DNA of 32,283 nt, from NCBI GenBank assembly GCA_018263435.1, contig JAANXD010000095.1, positions 1 through 32,283 of the forward strand. The letters run 5' to 3'. Positions 8,182 through 15,004 of the stretch are shown here, one piece after another. The stretch comes from Candidatus Scalindua arabica. Lineage in GTDB: Bacteria > Planctomycetota > Brocadiia > Brocadiales > Scalinduaceae. Within the stretch, counting starts at the first letter, position 1. The number at the start of each line of letters is the position of its first letter. The translations under genes were made by a program, and so were the position numbers. The notes below the pieces were generated by a model. That model was not told the origin of the DNA. It saw nothing but the letters and a program-made list of their open reading frames with translations, and made no database searches.

Positions 8182-8868
8182 ATGTATTTAAAGAATAGAG
8201 GTTTGCTGATAGGCACAATAATATTTTCTATTGTCATCTGTATATCAGGTATGGCTTCGGCTAGCCCGTCATGGTCAATCGAAGGTGAATATTTTGAGGG
8301 TTGTACGTGTGATCCTGGCTGTCCGTGTTTATTTGGAAGTGAACCAACTCACAATAAAATGTGTATAATAACGGGTGTTTTTCATATTAAAGCAGGAACG
8401 TATGGGCAGTATAAATTAGATGGTCAGACGGTAATCGGGATAACGGACTTAACCGCCGGACCAGATGAGAATTGGATCGCCTTTTATATTAACGAGAAGG
8501 GAGCTTCTGGTGCTCACGGAATTGCACTGTTAGACATTTTCCAGAATCATGTCTTTGGTTTTGCAAAAGTCCCGTCAGATAGAACAACCGTAAGGTATTT
8601 GCCTGTACAGGTAGAAACAACTAAGTGGCGAAAGAAAGCAGTAGTAGCTGATAACTTAATGCTGGATGTGGAACTGTTGCGCGGAAAAGGAGACCCTGAA
8701 AAGCCGACACAGATTGTGAATAAAAACTTTGCAATATGGGCAATGGAATTCGACATGGTTCTTAATATGGGAAAGGCTGTCACTCACAGGTTCCATGATG
8801 GAAACCATAAGTGGAATTATGATGGGAGAAGTGGCTTTTCTACAAGTTTTAAATTTACAGGTAACTAA
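8182..8868 (+). CDS. Exported DUF1326 protein with CxCx3CxC cluster
   Basis: I choose the ATG at 8182 because AGGAGG lies 5 bp upstream (8171-8176) and because the protein then opens with a clean signal peptide (hydrophobic residues about 7-23, cleavage after ASA near residue 27); the longer frame starting at 8131 lacks both. The 228-residue product has YFEGCTCDPGCPCLFGS, with cysteines 41, 43, 47 and 49, the hallmark of the DUF1326 family, plus C61 (MCIITG). Family function is not established; the cysteine cluster suggests metal or redox binding. Many DUF1326 proteins lack a signal peptide, so export is notable. It is transcribed divergently from pntAA and is followed by a convergent PilZ gene. 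Confidence 0.9.
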   Translation: MYLKNRGLLIGTIIFSIVICISGMASASPSWSIEGEYFEGCTCDPGCPCLFGSEPTHNKMCIITGVFHIKAGTYGQYKLDGQTVIGITDLTAGPDENWIAFYINEKGASGAHGIALLDIFQNHVFGFAKVPSDRTTVRYLPVQVETTKWRKKAVVADNLMLDVELLRGKGDPEKPTQIVNKNFAIWAMEFDMVLNMGKAVTHRFHDGNHKWNYDGRSGFSTSFKFTGN

Positions 8869-8966
8869 TACCTTGATAAATTTCTTTTTGCCGATACGTT
8901 CGCTGCAGGTATTTCAAAAGTATGAAGGAGACTGGAGCTGATTAAATGTTTTAGAAATATGTAAGC

Positions 8967-9398
8967 CTATGCAGATTGAAATTGCATAGTAGTAAGTTTG
9001 GTGTTTAAAGTGGCATTGACAAATCTATCTATCATCTCTTTTTCGCGTTCTTCTATCTCCGTAAACGCAGCTGCGATACCAAATATAGATGTCTGAGGAC
9101 TCTCTTTAACGCGAGTGACAATTCCCTTACACTTAACAGGAACTGTAGATGTAGAGAAACCAATCCTTAAATCCAGGACTGTGCCGATTTCTATGTTGTA
9201 GCTGGAATTGAAGAATAAACCTCTGGCACTCAAATTGTTTACACCTACCATGTCCCAGTCAGAAGGCGGCAGTGCCTGACCTTTTTGAGGCCTGATTCGA
9301 AATCTTATAATAATCGGTTTCTCAACTCTCTGATACTTTCGCCTCTCAGAAACCTTAGTTATTGGAGTTCTATCTTGTTTTATTTTTAGCCTAATCAT
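8967..9398 (-). CDS. PilZ-domain protein
   Basis: A 143-residue single-domain protein. The c-di-GMP-binding signature is complete: R20-x3-R24 (RRKYQR) and N55-x-S57-x2-G60 (NNLSARG), spaced as in PilZ domains, followed by the beta-barrel (IGTVLDLRIGF, VKCKGIVTRV, FGIAAAFTEI) and a C-terminal helix EREKEMIDRFV. PilZ proteins are cytosolic c-di-GMP effectors acting on motility, polysaccharide or transport systems; the target here cannot be told. It is the second gene in the window, with the MshEN-like J-domain protein, that points to c-di-GMP signalling. Confidence 0.9.
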   Translation of the reverse strand: MIRLKIKQDRTPITKVSERRKYQRVEKPIIIRFRIRPQKGQALPPSDWDMVGVNNLSARGLFFNSSYNIEIGTVLDLRIGFSTSTVPVKCKGIVTRVKESPQTSIFGIAAAFTEIEEREKEMIDRFVNATLNTKLTTMQFQSA

Positions 9399-9793
9399 AA
9401 CTACCTCTTTAGCTGCAAAAATAGTAATTTACTTCGTATTAATTTGCAATTGATGTGCCAAGACAATATCAGCTAAAGCCAGTAGTTGCATCATGTTGTT
9501 ATAACAATACTTACGATTTATTAGTGATCTGGGCTGTATAATAATGTGTATTCTTTTCAGTAAATTGTACCCACATTTACAACAATAAATGACCAGAATT
9601 TACTTATTTCTTTAATGAAACATTGTTAAATAGTAACAGGTATGCAGTATGTTTTGTCATGGGAGCAAATCATACTTTTCAGTAATGACTTTCTATTGAC
9701 AGTCATAATTATTACCGTAATATATTAATCAGAGTAAGACCGTCTGGTTGAATCTATACACAAGTTAGGCCTCTACGAAGGAGTTTTTGTTAT
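9399..9793. other. Intergenic region upstream of cbiG
   Basis: This A/T-rich gap of almost 400 bp separates the divergent PilZ and cbiG genes. I looked for the conserved boxes of a cobalamin riboswitch, which would be expected before cobalamin genes, and did not see them. Only the promoter at 9696-9723 stands out. Confidence 0.5.
9696..9723 (+). promoter_or_regulatory. Sigma70-like promoter for cbiG-cobJ-cobK
   Basis: A perfect TTGACA (9696-9701), a 16-bp spacer and TAATAT (9718-9723), about 70 bp upstream of the cbiG start. An AAGGAG ribosome site follows at 9778-9783. Confidence 0.6.
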
Positions 9794-10579
9794 ATGAACT
9801 TGGCTTTAATTGCTGTAACAACAGGTGGTGTTAAGGTGGCGGAGCGTATTAAAGAAAATCTGAACGGAGATGTATCGGTATTCTTGCCTCAAAAATTGAA
9901 ACAATCGAAACTAACTGCAACTTACTTTTCAAAAAAACTTGTTGATCAGATAGGAGAGATATTTTCAGCTTACGATGGATTAATATTTATAATGGCTTCG
10001 GGTATTGTAGTACGTGTAATAGCGCCGTATATCGCAGACAAGCATACTGATCCTGCAGTTGTTGTGGTTGATGATGTGGGACGATTTGTCATAAGCTTGC
10101 TTTCAGGCCATGAAGGAGGGGCAAACAGATTAGCTCATAATGTTGCAAATATCCTTAAAACGGATGCTGTTATTACTACAGGAACAGAGGTGGAAAAGGA
10201 CATTATAATTGGTATAGGATGTAAGCGTGGCATAGGCAGTGCCGATGTTAAAGAGGCAATCCGTAATGCTCTTGCCGATGCTGACGTATCTGTTGACAGG
10301 GTCAGGTTGGCAGGAACTGTAGATTTGAAGGCGAATGAAGAGGGTTTATTACGTGCCCTTGAAGAGTTGGATATTCCATTAAGGGTGGTTTCAAGAGCTG
10401 AGATTGAAACTTGTGCAAAAGATTATTCTAAATCAGGTTTTGTTATAGAGAAGATTGGAGTGGGGGGTGTATGTGAGCCGGCAGCCCTTATTTCAGGAAG
10501 GAAGACAAAATTAATATTAAAGAAGCAGAAATATCCGGGAATAACAATAGCAATAGCGCAGGAAAACTTTATGTGGTAG
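9794..10579 (+). CDS. cbiG: Cobalt-precorrin-5A hydrolase, compact form
   Basis: CbiG opens the delta-lactone of cobalt-precorrin-5A and releases acetaldehyde in the anaerobic cobalamin route. Residues 1-145 match the N-terminal domain (MASGIVVRVIAPYIADKHTDPAVVVVDD, then VISLLSGHEGGANRLAHNVA, ITTGTEV). Residues 148-260 match the C-terminal domain (IGIGCKRGIGSADVKEAI, VSRAEIE, VCEPAAL). At 261 residues it is about 90 shorter than Salmonella CbiG (351): the middle segment that normally joins the two halves is essentially absent, VITTGTEV running directly into IIIGIGCKRG. The reading frame is intact, so this is a natural compact form rather than a frameshift. The stop overlaps the cobJ start. 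Confidence 0.92.
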   Translation: MNLALIAVTTGGVKVAERIKENLNGDVSVFLPQKLKQSKLTATYFSKKLVDQIGEIFSAYDGLIFIMASGIVVRVIAPYIADKHTDPAVVVVDDVGRFVISLLSGHEGGANRLAHNVANILKTDAVITTGTEVEKDIIIGIGCKRGIGSADVKEAIRNALADADVSVDRVRLAGTVDLKANEEGLLRALEELDIPLRVVSRAEIETCAKDYSKSGFVIEKIGVGGVCEPAALISGRKTKLILKKQKYPGITIAIAQENFMW

Positions 10580-11289
10580 GGATTGGTCCGGGCAATCTGG
10601 AGCACTTGAGCGTCAAGGCTGTTGAGGTCTTGAAAGGCTCTGACTGTATTATTGGGTATAAAACATACATAAATCTGATAAAGGAATTAGTTGAGGGTAA
10701 GGAGGTAATTATGTCAGGGATGCGTGCGGAGGTCGAGCGTGCTACTCTGGCTATTGAAAAGGCAGAATCAGGAAATGTTGTTTCTGTTATCAGCAGCGGT
10801 GATCCGGGTGTGTATGGAATGGCAGGCTTAATACTGGAAGTCGCGAAAAGCGGCAAACAAAAGATACCGATCGAGATTGTCCCGGGTATTCCATCTGAAA
10901 ATGCAGCAGCAGCTCTTTTGGGTGCACCTTTAATGCATGACCATGTTACCATAAGTCTGAGTGACCTTCTAACATCATGGGATGTAATTGAGAAAAGGAT
11001 TGAGCTTGCTGCAGAAGGAGATTTCGTAGTTGTCCTTTATAATCCTAAAAGCTCTGAGAGGAAATGGCAGATTGAAAAGACGATTAAGATATTATTGAGC
11101 AAAAAACCATCAGGTACCCCAGTTGGTATAGTCAAAAGCGCTATGCGTGAGGGGGAATCATTAGTAATTACTACCCTTGGAGAAGTGTTGGAGCATTCGA
11201 TAGATATGACGACAATACTGATAGTAGGAAATTCTACAACATTTGTTTATGATAATTATATGATAACACAAAGGGGTTATAAAGTTTGA
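10573..11289 (+). CDS. cobJ: Precorrin-3B / cobalt-factor III C17-methyltransferase
   Basis: A SAM-dependent tetrapyrrole methyltransferase (CobJ/CbiH) that methylates C17 and contracts the ring. Motifs are VGIGPGNLEHLSVKA at the N-terminus, ISSGDPGVYGMAGL for SAM binding, IVPGIPSENAAAALLGAPLMHD, and LYNPKSSERKWQIE. The length of 238 residues is normal. GTG at 10573 is the only ATG/GTG/TTG in the frame after an upstream stop at 10474-10476, so it is the likely start; it overlaps the cbiG stop by 7 bases, showing translational coupling. The open frame upstream would also encode KLY, a common start of these proteins, so a non-canonical ATT start (10510) cannot be excluded. Anaerobic context favours the CbiH reaction. 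Confidence 0.93.
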   Translation: MVGIGPGNLEHLSVKAVEVLKGSDCIIGYKTYINLIKELVEGKEVIMSGMRAEVERATLAIEKAESGNVVSVISSGDPGVYGMAGLILEVAKSGKQKIPIEIVPGIPSENAAAALLGAPLMHDHVTISLSDLLTSWDVIEKRIELAAEGDFVVVLYNPKSSERKWQIEKTIKILLSKKPSGTPVGIVKSAMREGESLVITTLGEVLEHSIDMTTILIVGNSTTFVYDNYMITQRGYKV

Positions 11290-12080
11290 TACTAGTGATG
11301 TCCGGGACTGAAGAAGGAAGGGAAATAGTTGAAAGACTGAATGAGCGAGGAGTAGACGTAGTTACAACAGTAGCCACAGAATACGGACACGAAATCTATG
11401 AGAAAATTGGTTTAGGGCATCTGTGCCTTCAGGGAAGGCTTGACATAACAGGCTTGTCTGGACTTATACATGACAAAAATATTAAAACCCTCATCGATGC
11501 AACTCATCCCTATGCAGCTCAGGCGTCTCTGAATGCAATAAAGGTGAGTGAAGAGTGTGGTATTAAGTATATCAGGTTTCAGAGGCCTTCCACAGTTTTG
11601 GACTCAGCATGTACGGATAAGACGGATATAAAAGAACTTGAGTCAGTACATTTTGTTAAGAATGTGGATGAGGCCGTAGAGTGGTGCCGTAAATCAGATA
11701 GAAAAAATATATTATTAACAACCGGTTTCTCCTCTGTCGAAAAGTTCGTGAAACTAAAGGATGAGAAAAATATTTACATCAGGATGCTGCCGATGCCTGT
11801 GCCTATTGAACAATGTGTTAGGATGGGTATTAAATCGTCAAATATACTAGCTCTTCAAGGGCCTTTTACACTGGAACTTAATAAGGCAATCTTCAATCAG
11901 TATCATATAGATGTAGTAATTACTAAGGATAGCGGCAAGACTGGTGGTGTCCAGGAGAAAATTCAGGCTGCAATGGAGATGGGAATAGACACTGTGGTAA
12001 TTAAAAGGGAAGAGATAGATTACCCTGTGATATGTTCATCAATAGACGAAGTATTCTCCATGTTGGGAGTGGAACAGTAG
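11286..12080 (+). CDS. cobK: Precorrin-6A / cobalt-precorrin-6A reductase
   Basis: CobK/CbiJ reduces the precorrin-6A ring with NADPH. The 264-residue length is usual. It begins ILVMSGTEEGREIVERL and carries LQGRLDITGLSGLI, TLIDATHPYAAQASLNAI and the C-terminal VVITKDSGKTGGVQEKI, all family hallmarks. The start is TTG at 11286, sharing four bases (TTGA) with the cobJ stop, so the three genes are one tightly coupled operon. No further cobalamin genes follow; the operon ends at a short repetitive stretch. Confidence 0.94.
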   Translation: MILVMSGTEEGREIVERLNERGVDVVTTVATEYGHEIYEKIGLGHLCLQGRLDITGLSGLIHDKNIKTLIDATHPYAAQASLNAIKVSEECGIKYIRFQRPSTVLDSACTDKTDIKELESVHFVKNVDEAVEWCRKSDRKNILLTTGFSSVEKFVKLKDEKNIYIRMLPMPVPIEQCVRMGIKSSNILALQGPFTLELNKAIFNQYHIDVVITKDSGKTGGVQEKIQAAMEMGIDTVVIKREEIDYPVICSSIDEVFSMLGVEQ

Positions 12081-12081
12081 A

Positions 12082-12153
12082 CACGAAGTGCACGAATTAA
12101 CACGAAGACCGTGGACACCCTGTCTGCCGACAGGCAAGGAATTGCACGAATTA
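12082..12153. repeat. CACGAA repeats around a small hairpin
   Basis: Directly after the cobK stop, CACGAA recurs four times; TGCACGAATTA occurs near 12089-12099 and TTGCACGAATTA at 12142-12153, with ACACGAAG at 12081 and 12100. Between them lies the hairpin CCTGTC-TGCC-GACAGG at 12119-12134. It does not have a T-run, so it is not a normal terminator. It looks like a small dispersed intergenic repeat. Confidence 0.5.
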
Positions 12154-12310
12154 GGTGGTTTCGGCAGTAGAAAAGAAGATTGGAACGCTAAAGTAGAAGT
12201 AATTGTTTTATTGGATTAAAAACTTTGTAAAAAAACCATTATTTTACTATGATATGACACTATGTATTACACAAACAGCAAAATACTTAATTAAATGAGA
12301 GGAGTTGTTA

Positions 12311-12844
12311 ATGAAAGGTATAGTGAAGGTCAAAATGGTTTTGACTGTTTTCTCTATGATATATATTTTCTTTGCAGGTATTGAAGGTTTCAAATGGGAA
12401 ACAGCTTATGCTCAACACACCGATGTCTTTAATCTTTATCAAGACAAGGTTCCCGGTAAAGAAGAGCGTATGAGAGATATAAAACCTGATGCACCGGAAG
12501 CGGAATGGATTGAAGTAGAAGATAACTATAAATATGAAGTTTCAGTAGAAAAAGGTAAATTCGAGGCAAAAGAGCTTACAATGGCAGACATAGAATTGTG
12601 GGAGATTACGGATAAATCACCTTTTGAGTGGCACCAGGTGGATTATTACCTTGAAGGAGAGATAAGGGAAACACACACGAGAACCTTTGGTAAACAAAAG
12701 TGTGACCGTTTGAGAAAGGGTACACTGTTCTGGCTTAAGGACGGTAAAAAGTGTGTTTATTGGACAAAATGGACAACCTGGGATTGCAGGCCTGAAGGTG
12801 AACGGGATACTGCAACGTATATATACCCTGATGACAAGCCCTGA
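12311..12844 (+). CDS. Secreted protein of unknown function
   Basis: I take ATG 12311, preceded by GAGAGGAG at 12297-12304. The 177-residue product has a basic start, a hydrophobic stretch (about 8-26) and a likely signal-peptidase site after TAYA near residue 36; the mature part is acidic and polar. It is rich in aromatic residues near the C-terminus (GTLFWLKDGKKCVYWTKWTTWDC) and has only three cysteines (KQKC, KKC, WDC), all in the last third. I do not recognise the family. It stands alone between the cobK operon and the peroxiredoxin gene. It could be a periplasmic or anammoxosome-lumen protein, but that is a guess. Confidence 0.8.
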   Translation: MKGIVKVKMVLTVFSMIYIFFAGIEGFKWETAYAQHTDVFNLYQDKVPGKEERMRDIKPDAPEAEWIEVEDNYKYEVSVEKGKFEAKELTMADIELWEITDKSPFEWHQVDYYLEGEIRETHTRTFGKQKCDRLRKGTLFWLKDGKKCVYWTKWTTWDCRPEGERDTATYIYPDDKP

Positions 12845-12887
12845 AGCTTATCTCTAAGGAAATTAAATTAAAATATTAAATTTACTA

Positions 12888-12934
12888 TTGACTTACAAAG
12901 TGAAAAATGATATTTTCTAATCTGTAATGATTAC
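12888..12934 (+). promoter_or_regulatory. Promoter and small dyad upstream of peroxiredoxin
   Basis: TTGACT (12888-12893), a 17-bp spacer and TATTTT (12911-12916) form a sigma70-like promoter. Just downstream GTAAT-G-ATTAC (12924-12934) is a perfect 5-1-5 dyad that would sit near the transcription start and could be an operator, loosely reminiscent of Fur/PerR half-sites. The regulator is not known. Confidence 0.45.
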
Positions 12935-12973
12935 TAATTAGAAATTGCTATATTTTATGAAAGGAGAACCGAT

Positions 12974-13576
12974 ATGAGTGTATTAGTTACTAAAGAAGCT
13001 CCTGATTTTACGGCTGCGGCTGTATTGTCGGATGGTAACATCAAGGAAGACTTTAAGCTGTCTGATATGAAGGGAAAATATGTTGTACTTTTCTTCTATC
13101 CGCTGGATTTTACATTTGTGTGTCCGACGGAGTTGATTGCTCACGATAAACGAATTGAAGAATTTAAGAAACGAGACGTAGAAGTTGTCTGTGTCTCTAT
13201 AGATTCACAATTCAGCCATTTTGCATGGCGAAACACGCCTGTAGAAAAGGGTGGTATCGGAGCAATTAAGTATCCCATGGTAGCGGATGTTAAGCACGAG
13301 ATTGCGCGAGCTTATGGGATTGAATTTGCCGATGCAGGGATTGCATTGCGTGCATCATTTTTGATCGACAAGGACGGTATAGTTCAGCATCAGGTAGTTA
13401 ACAATCTTCCTCTCGGTCGCAATGTAGATGAAATGCTTCGTATTGTTGACGCCTTACAGTTTCACGAAAAGCATGGTGAAGTTTGTCCTGCGGGCTGGCA
13501 GAAGGGTGAGGATGGTATGACGCCGACAGCGGATGGCGTAGCAGGCTACCTTTCTTCACATTCAGAAAAACTTTGA
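12974..13576 (+). CDS. Typical 2-Cys peroxiredoxin
   Basis: This AhpC/Prx1-family thiol peroxidase reduces H2O2, organic peroxides or peroxynitrite. The peroxidatic cysteine is C50 in FYPLDFTFVCPTE, and the resolving cysteine is C171 in GEVCPAGW. The length is 200 residues. A GGIG loop is present at 93-96, close to the GGLG of oxidation-sensitive Prx, but the C-terminus reads GYLSSHSEKL and lacks the partner YF motif. A good ribosome site (AAAGGAG) lies just upstream of the ATG. The rubrerythrin-like gene follows 68 bp later with its own ribosome site, and the pair makes an oxidative-stress module. No AhpF-type reductase gene is nearby. Confidence 0.95.
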   Translation: MSVLVTKEAPDFTAAAVLSDGNIKEDFKLSDMKGKYVVLFFYPLDFTFVCPTELIAHDKRIEEFKKRDVEVVCVSIDSQFSHFAWRNTPVEKGGIGAIKYPMVADVKHEIARAYGIEFADAGIALRASFLIDKDGIVQHQVVNNLPLGRNVDEMLRIVDALQFHEKHGEVCPAGWQKGEDGMTPTADGVAGYLSSHSEKL

Positions 13577-13644
13577 TTGTTATGCTAATGATTAATTATA
13601 GAATCCCTTAAATTAAAATGTAATTATAATTTTGGAGGCAAACA

Positions 13645-14064
13645 ATGGGAGAACTGACAAACGAGAACGTTCTTGGTGTTGCAAAGGGCAGTGAAGTAGA
13701 GGATGCAGTAAAAGCGAACTTTCAGGGTGAGACTGCTGAGGTTGGTCTTTATCTTGCGATGTGCCGACAGGCACAGAGGGAAGGACTCCCGGAGATAGCA
13801 GAAGCATTGAAATCTATTGCCATGGATGAGGCATGGCATGCGGCTCGCTTTGCAGAACTTAACGGGTTAATAAGCGAATCTACGAAAGAAAATCTGGAGA
13901 AAATGCTTGCGGGTGAACAGGGAGCTAACAAGGGTAAAAAGACAGCAGCCACAAAGGCTAAAGAGATTGGAATAGATGAAGCACACGATTTGTTCGATGA
14001 ATCCTCAAGAGATGAAGGACGACATGCAAGGACTCTTGAAGGTCTACTGAAAAGATATTTCTAA
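13645..14064 (+). CDS. Rubrerythrin-like diiron protein without rubredoxin domain
   Basis: A 139-residue ferritin-like four-helix protein. Carboxylate and histidine ligands are visible as E29 ([13 protein letters not shown]), E62-x2-H65 ([12 protein letters not shown]) and E124-x2-H127 ([13 protein letters not shown]), with further acidic residues E112 and E119 in the third helix. Known rubrerythrins use such a diiron centre to reduce peroxide. The C-terminal Cys4 rubredoxin domain is absent; the protein ends KRYF just after the last helix, so electrons must come from a separate protein. TTTGGAGG precedes the ATG. It lies downstream of peroxiredoxin and is closed by the terminator at 14096-14137. 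Confidence 0.93.
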   Translation: MGELTNENVLGVAKGSEVEDAVKANFQGETAEVGLYLAMCRQAQREGLPEIAEALKSIAMDEAWHAARFAELNGLISESTKENLEKMLAGEQGANKGKKTAATKAKEIGIDEAHDLFDESSRDEGRHARTLEGLLKRYF

Positions 14065-14095
14065 GCAGTAGAAAACACAAATATACACATTGAAG

Positions 14096-14137
14096 AGGAC
14101 AGGAATTTCTTCTTGTAAGAAAGCCCTGTCCTTTTTT
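14096..14137. terminator. Rho-independent terminator after the rubrerythrin gene
   Basis: AGGACAGG (14096-14103) pairs with CCTGTCCT (14125-14132), the inner loop can extend pairing (TTTCTT/AAGAAA), and a T-run follows. It lies between convergent genes, but the T-run favours the plus strand. Confidence 0.85.
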
Positions 14138-14149
14138 ATTGATTATTGA

Positions 14150-14350
14150 TTAACTGAAGTCTCTATCCATCACGGTCTTGCGTCTATCTGCCTTTGCATT
14201 CTCGATTGCCTGTGCACATAAACTGCGAATGATATTGGACAAGGCAGGTGCAACGTTAGCAGCTGTACTCATTCCCGCCGTCGAACGAATGTGTTTCTTC
14301 AGCTTAGATGCAACCACCAGTATTTCATTTCCGTCATTAGAATCGCTCAT
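14150..14350 (-). CDS. Small histone-fold protein with shortened alpha3
   Basis: A 66-residue protein with the histone-fold pattern: helix 1 at about 9-24 (EILVVASKLKKHIRS), long helix 2 at 29-54 (TAANVAPALSNIIRSLCAQAI), and the signature RRKTVMDRDF at 57-65, matching the R-K-T-(V/I)-x2-x-D of archaeal histones such as HMfB. The chain ends at residue 66, where archaeal histones continue for another 8-10 residues, so helix 3 is a stub. This resembles bacterial histones of the Bdellovibrio Bd0055 kind, which are dimers that bind and bend DNA. An AAGGAG site 8 bp before the ATG supports expression. A DNA-binding architectural role is inferred from the fold. Confidence 0.82.
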   Translation of the reverse strand: MSDSNDGNEILVVASKLKKHIRSTAGMSTAANVAPALSNIIRSLCAQAIENAKADRRKTVMDRDFS

Positions 14351-14470
14351 AATATTCTCCTTATTGAAAAAATCTAAAATTATTTACTGTTTAACACTAA
14401 GGTTCTATAGCACTAAACATAATATAATAAAATCATTAATATATTGAAGGAACTGACGCCTCTTGCTTAT

Positions 14471-14794
14471 TCATGCGATGGATATTTTGGTGATGGGATA
14501 GGTAACATGCGCCCCTCTGCTATCTTTTGCCTGTACATGAGTCCATGGTTCATCACCATCTGTCATTCTTACAAAGTGAAAAGGTGATGGTTGTCTCTGT
14601 TTAGGCCCGGTGCCGGGATTTACTATAAGATTAATTGTTAATATATTTTCATTGGTTGCATGTTCCTCATCCTGCTCGGCAACCACTTCGTCATCAAAAG
14701 CGTCGACCATTATGATTCCCTCAACCTTCAGGAATTTAGTTTTTGCTCTTAAATCCCATTCAGCTTTTATTATCTTGATTTGCAGAGTATCCAT
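14471..14794 (-). CDS. Conserved-looking protein of unknown function
   Basis: A 107-residue acidic protein with no signal peptide or membrane helix and no cysteine. Its pattern is beta-rich: alternating hydrophobic strands (FLKVEGIIMV, NILTINLIV, HVTYPITKISI) around an acidic loop DAFDDEVVAEQDEEH. I do not recognise a family. The ATG at 14794 has no good ribosome site. It shares strand and direction with the histone gene about 120 bp downstream, so the two might be co-transcribed. Frame and composition look like a real gene but the start is uncertain. Confidence 0.6.
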   Translation of the reverse strand: MDTLQIKIIKAEWDLRAKTKFLKVEGIIMVDAFDDEVVAEQDEEHATNENILTINLIVNPGTGPKQRQPSPFHFVRMTDGDEPWTHVQAKDSRGAHVTYPITKISIA

Positions 14795-15004
14795 AAGGTC
14801 TATTACTTTGCTTATTAAAGAAAATTAAACACCTGATCTTGCAGGAATATAGAAAATACATTAACAGATACAGAAGTAATTGCAAGTCTAAATAGCTATG
14901 ATGCTAGTTTAAAATTTAATATTTAGTAATGATTTTAAGTGAGTTTTGTTATAGAATAAATATTATGTAAAATAACTTGTATCAAACATTGTAGAAGGGA
15001 GAAC

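Noticed and set aside
9399-9793. Possible cobalamin riboswitch before cbiG
   Set aside because: The conserved B12-box and surrounding helices were not visible; a plain sigma70 promoter explains the region.
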